Positions 8,142 to 16,787 of a DNA stretch of 45,154 nt are shown here, piece after piece (position 1 is the stretch's first letter; each line of letters opens with the position of its first letter). Made by a program: the position numbers and the translations under genes. The DNA is from Nitrosotalea sp. (GTDB taxonomy: Archaea > Thermoproteota > Nitrososphaeria > Nitrososphaerales > Nitrosopumilaceae), in assembly GCA_028580875.1 (NCBI GenBank), contig JAJSDS010000003.1, positions 1 through 45,154 of the forward strand, written 5' to 3'. Below the pieces are notes generated by a model that worked only from the letters and a program-made list of their open reading frames with translations, searched no databases and had not been told where the DNA came from.

Positions 8142-9455
8142 ATGGCGGTTATTCCCCCTCAGAATATGCCTAACTTCAAGATGCTTTTAGATCAGTTCAA
8201 AAATACAAGGAGTCAGACATTAGAGTTAGTTAAGCCATTAGAGAAGGAAGACTATGTAGTACAGACTGCCTTTTTTATGAGCCCGCCAAAGTGGCACCTA
8301 GGACATGTAAGTTGGTTTTATGAAGTAATAATGAGTAAGATAAATCCAAGTTATGAATTTCATTCAAAAGAATATTCAAAAATATTCAACTCATATTATC
8401 AAGCTCTGGGACAACCACGCGATAAGGCCAAACGAGGGATCCTGTCAAGACCAACAGTTCAAGAGACATTGGACTATTTTTTCATGATCAACAAAAAAGT
8501 TGAAGACTTTCTTTCAAATATTAAAAATGAGGAGGATTTCTTACTGTTCCAACTTGCATTTAATCACGAGTACCAACATCAAGAGCTTCTAGTGTATGAT
8601 GTACAAAATCTCTTGGCTGACTCGTACCATCCAGTGAAACAAAACAATGCGCCAATTCCATCACCCGTAGAAAAGAATGCAAAAATGATCTACGGTGGCT
8701 TGTTCGAAATGGGTTATCCTGGTCTTGATTTTTGTTACGACATTGAACTTCCAGAACATACAGTATACCTAAATTCTTACTTGATGGATACATTTCCTGT
8801 TACAAATGGTGATTATCTCAAATTCATCACAGATGGAGGATATGAGAATTTTAGATTTTGGCTTTCAGATGGATGGGAGAAAATAAAGAAAGAAGGTTGG
8901 ATTGCCCCCATGTACTGGGAAAAGGAGGAGGAACAGTGGGTTCGTCATGATTTTAGAGGAAAACACAAGATAAATCTCAATGAACCTATTTGCAATGTAA
9001 GCTACTATGAAGCCGATGCATACTGTAAATGGGCAGGAAAGAGACTCCCTACAGAAGCAGAATGGGAAAAAGCATCTTCATGGAATGAATCCAAGGAGAT
9101 AAAGACAGTGTATCCTTGGGGCAATGAACCTCCAAATGCTAGACATGCCAATCTGTTAGAATCCCATATCTGGTCACCTTCTGTCATAGGTTCTTATCCA
9201 GAAGGAAAAAGTCACTATGGCTGTCAACAAATGATGGGAGATGTGTGGGAATGGACATCATCAGATTTTGTTGGGTATCCTGGTTTCAAGTCAGGTTTTG
9301 TAGAATATAATGACAAATGGTTTTGCAATCAAAAAGTCTTGAGAGGTTCTTCATTTGCAACACCTATTGCATCCATCAGAAATAGTTACAGGAATTTTTT
9401 TAGACCAGATGAACGATGGATGTTTGCAGGATTTAGATGTGTTACAGATATCTAG
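8142..9455 (+). CDS. egtB: EgtB-like iron-dependent sulfoxide synthase (DinB_2 + FGE-sulfatase)
   Basis: HLGH and HEYQHQE (HX3HXE iron motif) in the N-terminal domain; C-terminal FGE-type 'PVTNGDYLKFI...GKRLPTEAEWEKA...GDVWEWTSS...VLRGGSF-like...RCV'. Confidence 0.9.
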   Translation: MAVIPPQNMPNFKMLLDQFKNTRSQTLELVKPLEKEDYVVQTAFFMSPPKWHLGHVSWFYEVIMSKINPSYEFHSKEYSKIFNSYYQALGQPRDKAKRGILSRPTVQETLDYFFMINKKVEDFLSNIKNEEDFLLFQLAFNHEYQHQELLVYDVQNLLADSYHPVKQNNAPIPSPVEKNAKMIYGGLFEMGYPGLDFCYDIELPEHTVYLNSYLMDTFPVTNGDYLKFITDGGYENFRFWLSDGWEKIKKEGWIAPMYWEKEEEQWVRHDFRGKHKINLNEPICNVSYYEADAYCKWAGKRLPTEAEWEKASSWNESKEIKTVYPWGNEPPNARHANLLESHIWSPSVIGSYPEGKSHYGCQQMMGDVWEWTSSDFVGYPGFKSGFVEYNDKWFCNQKVLRGSSFATPIASIRNSYRNFFRPDERWMFAGFRCVTDI

Positions 9456-10486
9456 GGTGATAATAACACTAGAGAAAAATACTCATTCTTGTCTTTCCAG
9501 ATCTCTTTTACCTTAAAGTCGGATTTTTTTGCCAATGAATATATCTGATCAACTGTATACTTGTGAGAATATTCGGTTAAAATCATCTCACCCTTTTTGA
9601 ATTTAATTGCTACATCTATTTGTGATAACCATATTTCTTGGTCCACTTTTGATTGTATATGCATCTCAATTCTTTTTTGTTGTTCATTAAAAAATGATAC
9701 ATGTTCAAAGTTTTTTAGATCAAAGTTTCCACCAAACTCTTTGTTAATCCTTGTAAGGAGATTTAGATTAAACTTGGCTGTTATTCCCATGGAATCATCA
9801 TAGGCTCTCTCTAACACTTGTCTGTCCTTTACCAAATCCAACCCTACAAGAAAATAATCGCCTTTTTTCATCGAGTCATGAATTTTTCTTAGAAATTTGA
9901 TTGCTCCCCTACTATCAAAGTTTCCCAAGCTAGAACCAAGAAATACAAAGAGTTTACACTGCTCAATAGATGCCACAAAGTCAAGTCCACTTTCATAATG
10001 ATCAATTATGCCGGTAATTTTCAAATTGAGATAATCCTTTTGAAGATCCAGTGAGCTCTCTTTGAGTATATCTGAGATATCGATTGGGTAGTATTCTACT
10101 AGGTCCTGCATTTGAGTAAGTGCTTCCAGGAGTTTACGAGTTTTCAAGGCAGAACCGCTACCAAATTCTATCAAGGAATAGTCAGTTCTAAGATATTTAG
10201 ATAGATTGTCCTTGATTGTATCCAATATTTCTGATTCTGCTCTAGTCAGATAATATTCATCAAGTGTGGATATTTTTTCAAACAGGCAAGAGCCCATTTC
10301 ATCATAGAAAAACTTGGGGTGGATGAATTTATTCTTCCTTTGTAGTCCCTGGAATATCTCCCTTGGGAAGGTATGTTCGGTTTGTTTTTTTGTCTGAACA
10401 TAGCAAAATCTTGGATTTACTATAACCTGAGTATATTTTTGGTCATTTTTTTTCAATCCTATATTTCTAGTCCTCGATTCGGTCAT
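9452..10486 (-). CDS. egtD: EgtD-like L-histidine N-alpha-methyltransferase
   Basis: 'KFFYDEMGSCLFEKISTLDEYYLTRAESEIL...LIEFGSGSALKTRKLLEAL...YYPIDIS...FLGSSLGNF'. Confidence 0.92.
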   Translation of the reverse strand: MTESRTRNIGLKKNDQKYTQVIVNPRFCYVQTKKQTEHTFPREIFQGLQRKNKFIHPKFFYDEMGSCLFEKISTLDEYYLTRAESEILDTIKDNLSKYLRTDYSLIEFGSGSALKTRKLLEALTQMQDLVEYYPIDISDILKESSLDLQKDYLNLKITGIIDHYESGLDFVASIEQCKLFVFLGSSLGNFDSRGAIKFLRKIHDSMKKGDYFLVGLDLVKDRQVLERAYDDSMGITAKFNLNLLTRINKEFGGNFDLKNFEHVSFFNEQQKRIEMHIQSKVDQEIWLSQIDVAIKFKKGEMILTEYSHKYTVDQIYSLAKKSDFKVKEIWKDKNEYFSLVLLSP

Positions 10487-10752
10487 GTGCTACATCCTCC
10501 TTGATTACAGCTTCCACATCCACCCTTCCTTGTTGAAAACCAGGCTATGAAGCAAAATCCCATGACATACCAAAGATAATGAATTGGAAAGGTTTGAAAA
10601 ATGAAAATAGGTACAGCATAATTTATCATTACAAAAGTAAATAGAGTCAACCCTATGATTGCAGATACCTTACTTATTCTGTCAAGTCTTCTAGCAAGAA
10701 TTCTAGTTGCAGCTATATCAGAATTGTCTTTATTTTCTTTTTCAATTTTCAT
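10483..10752 (-). CDS. Small two-TM membrane protein with Cys-rich tail (GGCGSCNQGGCST)
   Basis: 89 aa; overlaps the egtD start by 4 nt (ATGA-type), same strand. Confidence 0.7.
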   Translation of the reverse strand: MKIEKENKDNSDIAATRILARRLDRISKVSAIIGLTLFTFVMINYAVPIFIFQTFPIHYLWYVMGFCFIAWFSTRKGGCGSCNQGGCST

Positions 10753-10780
10753 ATTTTGAACATCTCCATGATTAATTTTA

Positions 10781-10963
10781 TTATATCAAATTAGCATTTT
10801 TGGCGCATTGTTTATGATAATAATTACCGTGTCGTGCAGTAGAAACAACAATTTCATATGTTTGAAATTCTGTAGCGCATCTGCTGCATTTTGATTTGCC
10901 ATTATTTTTTAAACGACCTAATAAATTTGGCAATAATTTGTAAACATCAATCATTTGTTTCAT
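10781..10963 (-). CDS. Small putative zinc-binding protein
   Basis: 'KSKCSRCATEFQTYEIVVSTARHGNYYHKQCAKN': CxxC...HxxC. Confidence 0.6.
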   Translation of the reverse strand: MKQMIDVYKLLPNLLGRLKNNGKSKCSRCATEFQTYEIVVSTARHGNYYHKQCAKNANLI

Positions 10964-11032
10964 TCCTACGAGTACAGATTTGACATATGTTATTCATATC
11001 CTTGTATTTTCTATTAATTTTCATTATCTCAC

Positions 11033-11314
11033 TTATTCTGTAACTTTAACCCCATTCCAAAATGCAACATATCCTTTGATCTGATTTGCAGCTGGTCTAG
11101 GTTGTGGATAATACCATGCACAGTCCTCGTTTGTCTTGCCATTAGCTGTAACAGAATAGTAACTTGCTTCTCCTTTCCATCCGCATCTAGTCTTAGTTTC
11201 ACTTGAATGAAATAATTCTTTGTTGATAGACTCTGGAGGAAAGTAATGATTTCCTTCAACAACTATTGTCTTGTCACTTTGAGCAAGTATTGTGTTATTC
11301 CATATTGCTTTCAT
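11033..11314 (-). CDS. DUF427 domain protein
   Basis: 'MKAIWNNTILAQSDKTIVVEGNHYFPPESI...ETKTRCGWKGEASYYSV...WYYPQPRPAANQIKGYVAFW'. Confidence 0.85.
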   Translation of the reverse strand: MKAIWNNTILAQSDKTIVVEGNHYFPPESINKELFHSSETKTRCGWKGEASYYSVTANGKTNEDCAWYYPQPRPAANQIKGYVAFWNGVKVTE

Positions 11315-11502
11315 ATTTTTATACTCCCCTTTTTTTTCCTAGAGGTCAGTCTCATTTTTGATCCACAACATGGACATCTGTTTCCTGCATAGCCAATAAA
11401 AGTGTCACATACACTACATCGCTTGTAACCTAAAGAATATCGCAAAGATGTAGGTATATTCACAGGTTTTCTTGTTTCACATAAATTTTTACAATGCATC
11501 AA
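11311..11502 (-). CDS. Small zinc-ribbon protein
   Basis: 'RCSVCDTFIGYAGNRCPCCGSKMRL'; overlaps the DUF427 gene by 4 nt. Confidence 0.65.
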   Translation of the reverse strand: MMHCKNLCETRKPVNIPTSLRYSLGYKRCSVCDTFIGYAGNRCPCCGSKMRLTSRKKKGSIKI

Positions 11503-11581
11503 TTCACATCTACTCAGAGAATATGGAATTTAATTTATTCCTCCAACGTTACAGCTTTTTCTAGAACTGTTAAAGACTAAT

Positions 11582-11869
11582 TCATGAATTCTCTTTATAT
11601 CGATGCAAACTATCAGAGCCTTGTGATTCTGAATTTTCATGTTGTTTTTGCATTTTTGCAAGATCTTTGAGCATCTTACTCATCCTTTGTTTGGATCGTA
11701 GGCTCATAATTGCAGTCATCATAAGGGGAGAAGTCGAGATCCCTAGTCCCATCCCTAGAAGCATGGAGATATGCGACTCGGTGATTTTTAGCACTTCCAT
11801 GACAATTACCAATAAAACAAGAATTCCTGTTACTATAATACATGCTAAAAAATAACGAGTTTTCAACAT
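11582..11869 (-). CDS. Small two-TM membrane protein, unknown
   Basis: 95 aa, hydrophobic N-terminal half, charged C-terminus. Confidence 0.5.
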   Translation of the reverse strand: MLKTRYFLACIIVTGILVLLVIVMEVLKITESHISMLLGMGLGISTSPLMMTAIMSLRSKQRMSKMLKDLAKMQKQHENSESQGSDSLHRYKENS

Positions 11870-11971
11870 AAAGATGATTAAAAAATATTGATTTAACTAT
11901 TTTTCCAAATTAAAAAAGTAGGACAGGAGTTGCACTCCCTTTTTAGACTTAACTTGATCCTATTAATCAAA

Positions 11972-12637
11972 TCAAGATCTTCTAACAATAGCAGTCGTAA
12001 CTGCGCCCAAGACGATACCAAAGACGATATGCGATACGAACGATCCACCGAGAATTGAAGGCATTATCTTCTGAGACTGCTCCATAATCATTTTGTCCAT
12101 CTCTTCCATCTTCATCTTCTCATCTGCTGCAGATGTTCCTTTCATTCCTTGATTTTCCATGGTACCTTGGCTATTCATGGAAGAATTTTCCATGGAACTT
12201 CCGCTCATACCTTTTTCAGGTGCCATATTGCCTTGCATTGGCATCATTTTCATCAGGTCCATCATGTGTGGTGGCATTGCAGTCATTGCTACTGGTAAAA
12301 ATATCACTGCATATGCAATAATTCCGGTAGCTGTACCTAATGCAATTCCTTTTTTGAATCCGGTAATTTGCAATTTAGGGGTGCTGATTATCGCACCAAA
12401 AATGGCACCAATTGCTATACTGGTACCAAAATGTGCAGCTATGCCGGGTCCCAATGCTGCTTCGTATGACTGACCGGTTATCATTCCCATTATGATGGCA
12501 AAACAATTTGGTCCCATTCCTAACATGTTCATTAGGACGCTCATGATGCCGTACATTGCGGCGCCGCCTGCTATTCCTCCAATTATGCCTGCACTAAGTG
12601 ATTTCTTGGCAGGATATTGGATTGTTTGTGACGTCAT
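11972..12637 (-). CDS. Multi-TM membrane protein with Met-rich cytoplasmic/loop segment
   Basis: 'KKSLSAGIIGGIAGGAAMYGIMSVLMNMLGMGPNCFAIIMG...MMDLMKMMPMQGNMAPEKGMSGSSMENSSMNSQG'. Confidence 0.7.
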   Translation of the reverse strand: MTSQTIQYPAKKSLSAGIIGGIAGGAAMYGIMSVLMNMLGMGPNCFAIIMGMITGQSYEAALGPGIAAHFGTSIAIGAIFGAIISTPKLQITGFKKGIALGTATGIIAYAVIFLPVAMTAMPPHMMDLMKMMPMQGNMAPEKGMSGSSMENSSMNSQGTMENQGMKGTSAADEKMKMEEMDKMIMEQSQKIMPSILGGSFVSHIVFGIVLGAVTTAIVRRS

Positions 12638-12694
12638 AAATCTAATTTCTGTTTACTCTGCTAAAGGCATTGATTAGAATCATTAAAGAAATTT

Positions 12695-12707
12695 TTCAAC
12701 AGTTCAA
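12695..12707 (-). promoter_or_regulatory. TTGAACTGTTGAA site (read on minus strand)
   Basis: About 58 bp upstream of the 12637 start; identical 13-mer to 24963-24975. Confidence 0.45.
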
Positions 12708-12815
12708 CAGTTTATGACAGATGTTTATCACATTCAAACGAAATTGAATCATCTGATAATATCCATAGATATACTTTAGATAATATCAAGTCATGATATG
12801 ATGTTCAAGTAAAAA

Positions 12816-12828
12816 TTGAACGATTCAA
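12816..12828. promoter_or_regulatory. Perfect palindrome TTGAA-CGA-TTCAA
   Basis: 37 bp upstream of the start of 12865-13518. Confidence 0.55.
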
Positions 12829-12864
12829 ATTAACGCTTTAGTATTGCATCCAATATTCTAATTT

Positions 12865-13518
12865 ATGATTCAAAAAACTCTACAGATAGCTACATTTGGT
12901 GAGGATAAAGAAGGTATCCTCACAGGACTACGAAACTTTCCCATTCACAAGTTAATTCTTCTACATTATGCTGAAGACAAAAAGAAGGTGGAGGAATTTG
13001 CCGGAAGTTTGAGATCCACATTGGGAATAACAATATCCCTAAGATTAATCGCTCAACCTGACATCATCAGAAGTGCGTTAGAACATGTATCTGATATAAT
13101 AAAAACAGAGCAGGGCAAATTTGAACAAATTCTGATAAATGTAAGCGCTGGTGATAAAATGATTGGATGTGCTGCACTTTCATGCGCATTTGTAAATGGA
13201 ATCAAAGCATTTGGAACTGATACTTCAGGACTACCTATGCTATTGCCCATATTGAAACTAAGTTACAACGAAATAATCTCAGATGCAAAGATCAAGATAC
13301 TGCAAACTTTAGATTCCATAGGTGGTACAATAGAAAGTTTGGAGGATTTATCAAAGCATTCAGGGTTTGGCAAGCCATTGTTAAGTTACCACATAAATGG
13401 AACCACAGACTCTAAAGGATTGGTTCAACTTGGACTAGTAGACATGGAAAGATTAGAGAGAGGAAGAAACAAAATAACGATTAATACTCTTGGCAGAATG
13501 CTTATTTTTGCCAAGTAA
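12865..13518 (+). CDS. CARF-like domain + winged-helix transcriptional regulator (HFX_2341/DUF6293-like)
   Basis: N-terminal Rossmann/CARF-like 'LQIATFGEDKEGILTGL...KLILLHYAEDKKKVEE...QILINVSAGDKMIGCAALSCAF', C-terminal wHTH 'TIESLEDLSKHSGFGKPLLSYHINGTTDSKGLVQLGLVDM'. Confidence 0.7.
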   Translation: MIQKTLQIATFGEDKEGILTGLRNFPIHKLILLHYAEDKKKVEEFAGSLRSTLGITISLRLIAQPDIIRSALEHVSDIIKTEQGKFEQILINVSAGDKMIGCAALSCAFVNGIKAFGTDTSGLPMLLPILKLSYNEIISDAKIKILQTLDSIGGTIESLEDLSKHSGFGKPLLSYHINGTTDSKGLVQLGLVDMERLERGRNKITINTLGRMLIFAK

Positions 13519-13608
13519 TAATTTCTTGTTTTATGTCATAACTTTTTTAAATAAATTCTTTAACGATACAAACTAAATCTTATAACTTGGTTTTACCAAT
13601 TAAAATCA

Positions 13609-14010
13609 ATGACAGTTATATGTAAACTCGAAAACAATTTGAATATTTCTGATTCCATAAATTTCTGTAAGAAGGTTTTATCATCAGGTAGGAAGATTCA
13701 ATCTGTTGAGATAGTAAACAAGAAAGGAAGATCTGTTGAATGCATCACTAAAAGCAATGTATTTAGTTTACCTATCCATAAAAAGGAGATATTTCTCATG
13801 TCAGAGATATTACAAGAATCAATGAGGAAAGAACACAATGATTATTTTGGTAATGTAAATTACAGCTATACGTCCAGAGAAAAAGTTGCCATATTCTCTT
13901 TTAGATTAGGGGAGAATATGTTAATTGTAATTTCGCTCATGCCATCTAATCCAGATACAACCGCAAAAAAGATAATTTCCTTAATATGCAATACCACGGT
14001 TTCCGCATAA
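13609..14010 (+). CDS. Hypothetical protein
   Basis: 133 aa ORF with ATG start and plausible codon usage; no family recognised. Confidence 0.55.
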   Translation: MTVICKLENNLNISDSINFCKKVLSSGRKIQSVEIVNKKGRSVECITKSNVFSLPIHKKEIFLMSEILQESMRKEHNDYFGNVNYSYTSREKVAIFSFRLGENMLIVISLMPSNPDTTAKKIISLICNTTVSA

Positions 14011-14119
14011 TGTAAAATTAAGAATAATTACAATATGTCTCAATCAATCATGAAATAGATAAAGAATTTCTTAAACGATTCTAGGATTATCTTTTATCTT
14101 CAAAAGGAACATCACATGC

Positions 14120-14269
14120 ATGGAATTATTGACAAAAATATGCACAAAGTGTGGTGCCACCTTTAGAACAGACGACGAGCTTTCTAGACATGACAAATTT
14201 CACATATCAGGAGAAAAAAAGAGAAAAACTGACTTGGATGCCAATTCGCGTAGTTGTTGTTTTTACTAG
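14120..14269 (+). CDS. Small C2H2 zinc-finger protein
   Basis: MELLTKICTKCGATFRTDDELSRHDKFHISGEKKRKTDLDANSRSCCFY*: CxxC-x12-HxxxH. The longer ORF 14151-14342 in the track is a different frame. Confidence 0.7.
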   Translation: MELLTKICTKCGATFRTDDELSRHDKFHISGEKKRKTDLDANSRSCCFY

Positions 14270-14314
14270 CAATACATCGTATTTTCTAGATATGTTCCCA
14301 AATATGGTTCACAA

Positions 14315-14764
14315 CTATTTTGAAAAGGAATCAATGAATTGAACAAATTCCTTTGTATGAACCTGTTTTGTCTTGTCCCATATTTTCTTAAACTTTGGTA
14401 TGGTCATCAACAGTTTGATGTGTTCTCTCCACCTTCTCCATAGATCTGATTCAATAAGTTTCCCACGTTGAAGTCTAAAGAGAAATTCAAACAGATCAAG
14501 AAAAGCAATAATTGTATAGTATTCCTCTGGCTTGTCCACCAAAGAAAAACGTTCTAAGAATTGATGACTTTCTCTTGCCATGATAGTAAATGAATCAGAG
14601 TTTTCAAGTTTTAGTCTAGCTTCAATCATTCTTGCATAGATCTGTCCCTCGGTTTGAATCCTCATGTTCTTTCTTACAATAAAAAATTGCATTAGGGAAA
14701 CACTAAGAAGACCTGCAAAAATCATTGCAGAGATGACAGGCATGTATTGGAGAAATGAATCCAC
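14315..14764 (-). CDS. Membrane-anchored hypothetical protein (DUF4760-like)
   Basis: 149 aa, N-terminal TM followed by a helical domain. Confidence 0.6.
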   Translation of the reverse strand: MDSFLQYMPVISAMIFAGLLSVSLMQFFIVRKNMRIQTEGQIYARMIEARLKLENSDSFTIMARESHQFLERFSLVDKPEEYYTIIAFLDLFEFLFRLQRGKLIESDLWRRWREHIKLLMTIPKFKKIWDKTKQVHTKEFVQFIDSFSK

Positions 14765-14853
14765 GTGATAGATTGAAGCTATTTGTTAATCTAGTTAGCC
14801 TTGAACTGTTTGAATTTATGTTTAATTGATAGATTTGACTATCTAAATTATAA

Positions 14854-16785
14854 TCATGACACATTAATTCTAATTTTATGTTTATCCGATGCTTCATCCA
14901 GGTTTCTGAGTCTAGTGATATCCTTTTTCATGAATGAATCAGCCAACCAATCTAGAGCGACTCTGAGCATTTTCCCTCTAGTTGGAAGATTGGTCAGATA
15001 ATACCATCTCCATATTATGTATGCTAAAGTTCCACGTACTTTATGGCCCAAGAGAATTGCCACTCCACTGTTCTTTCCAATCTTTGCCATTGTTCCCTTT
15101 GTCTTGTAGGAAAATATATGATGATTTTTCTTCTCTTGTATGTCAGAGATGAGATTATTTGCCACAACCTTTGCCTGTCTTATTGCATGTTGAGCAGTGG
15201 GAGGGTATGGTTTTTGTGTATTAGAATCCAGTATGGAGGCACAATCTCCTAATGAATAGACATTTTGGTAACCAACAAGTCTGAGGTTCTCATCAACTTT
15301 GACTTTACCTATCTTATCGTGTTCACAATCAAGTGCTGAGATGACAGGATCTACAGCTACTCCTCCTGCCCAAATGAATGTCTTGCAATGAATTGTGGTG
15401 TTGTTACCCAAGGTGACAAAGTCTTGTCCGGCATCTACTACTTTTGTGTTTGATATTATCTCCACGCCTGCTTTTATTATCTCTTCTGATGCAAATTGAC
15501 CAAGATCCTCTCCTACTTCGGGAAGAATTGTCTGACCTGCATTAACTAAAATTATTTTTATCTTGTCCGAATCAATATTTCTGTAAAAATATTCAACAGA
15601 TTCTCTAACAAAATCATTTAACTCACTTACGACTTCCACGCCAGAAAAACCACCGCCGACAACTACAAAGGTCATAAATTTATTTTTGAGAGACTCATCG
15701 TCTTCTTGATCAGCATTTTCCAACATTGTGATGATGTGATTCCTTATTTCCATGGCATCATCAAGTGTTTTTATCGTCATTGCATTATCTTCTACATTTT
15801 TATTCCCAAAGAAATTAGTCTTACTTCCTAATGCAAGCACAAGGTAATCGTAATCTAGATTTTTTTTCTTCATGTCATAAGATCTTGTTATTTCCACATT
15901 TTTGCTTCTAAGATCAATAGAATCAACTTTTGATTCATAAAATTTTGCACGTTTACAAAATGTTCGTACAGGTGTAGCTATATGTCTTGGTTCTATTGTG
16001 CCTGATGATATCTCAGGTAGCATGGGAGTAAATAGGAAAAAATTATCTTCACTTACTAGACTTATGAATACATCAACATCATCTTCAAACGCTTGTTGAA
16101 CAAGTCTTAGTACATGTATTCCACCAAATCCTCCTCCTAGGATTAGAATATGTTTCATTGAACGAGACTTGGTTTCATGTATGTATCTCACATGGTGTTC
16201 ATAGGTTTTAATTTTCAAGAATTGTATGTCACATGATTTACAACGAAATCTTGCTCCAAATTTTACAGTTAAAATCGAAGAGACCACGCCTACTGTTATT
16301 CCCCATATCAGATGTGAGATTATGCCCATAATGACGCTAGAAGAGTAACCTTTCTGAACGAGATCAGATGCCTCAAGATAAGTCATATGCGGATCCAAAC
16401 CCATTATGACATCAGTCATGTTAGGTGCAAGAAGAAATTGATATACTGGAATAAAAAATACTCCCAGCACCGCAGTTCCGGACATTATGCCATAAAGCAC
16501 ACCGTTAGAAATTTTTGAGATATTTAGTATTTTTCCCCTATAGAGTATTATGCCAGATATTATTCCAATTATTGTAGCTACAACTACATGAATTAAAATT
16601 CCTACAATGATAGAATTAGAACCTACAATCTTTGCAAATACAAGCCAGGACAAATAGAAATCTTTGCCAGCACTAATGTCAAGAAGCGTACTTGGAACAA
16701 ACATCGCAAATGCGCCAAGAATGGATGATAGAGCTACAAAGGATACCTCTTTTCGTAATGAAAAATCTACTCTAAAGTCAGTCAT
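14854..16785 (-). CDS. Type II NADH dehydrogenase fused to N-terminal four-TM domain and C2H2 zinc finger
   Basis: 643 aa single ORF: about 190 aa membrane domain, then 'CKSCDIQFLKIKTYEHHVRYIHE', then NDH-2 'HILILGGGFGGIHVLR...VVVGGGFSGVEVVSEL...YSLGDCA...PPTAQHAIRQA'. Confidence 0.88.
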   Translation of the reverse strand: MTDFRVDFSLRKEVSFVALSSILGAFAMFVPSTLLDISAGKDFYLSWLVFAKIVGSNSIIVGILIHVVVATIIGIISGIILYRGKILNISKISNGVLYGIMSGTAVLGVFFIPVYQFLLAPNMTDVIMGLDPHMTYLEASDLVQKGYSSSVIMGIISHLIWGITVGVVSSILTVKFGARFRCKSCDIQFLKIKTYEHHVRYIHETKSRSMKHILILGGGFGGIHVLRLVQQAFEDDVDVFISLVSEDNFFLFTPMLPEISSGTIEPRHIATPVRTFCKRAKFYESKVDSIDLRSKNVEITRSYDMKKKNLDYDYLVLALGSKTNFFGNKNVEDNAMTIKTLDDAMEIRNHIITMLENADQEDDESLKNKFMTFVVVGGGFSGVEVVSELNDFVRESVEYFYRNIDSDKIKIILVNAGQTILPEVGEDLGQFASEEIIKAGVEIISNTKVVDAGQDFVTLGNNTTIHCKTFIWAGGVAVDPVISALDCEHDKIGKVKVDENLRLVGYQNVYSLGDCASILDSNTQKPYPPTAQHAIRQAKVVANNLISDIQEKKNHHIFSYKTKGTMAKIGKNSGVAILLGHKVRGTLAYIIWRWYYLTNLPTRGKMLRVALDWLADSFMKKDITRLRNLDEASDKHKIRINVS

Positions 16786-16787
16786 GG

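Noticed and set aside
12865-13518. CARF-like protein considered as evidence for a CRISPR-Cas locus
   Set aside because: No cas genes or regularly spaced repeats were seen anywhere in the window.
14151-14342. 63-aa ORF in the track
   Set aside because: Out of frame with the C2H2 zinc-finger ORF 14120-14269, which explains the region better.
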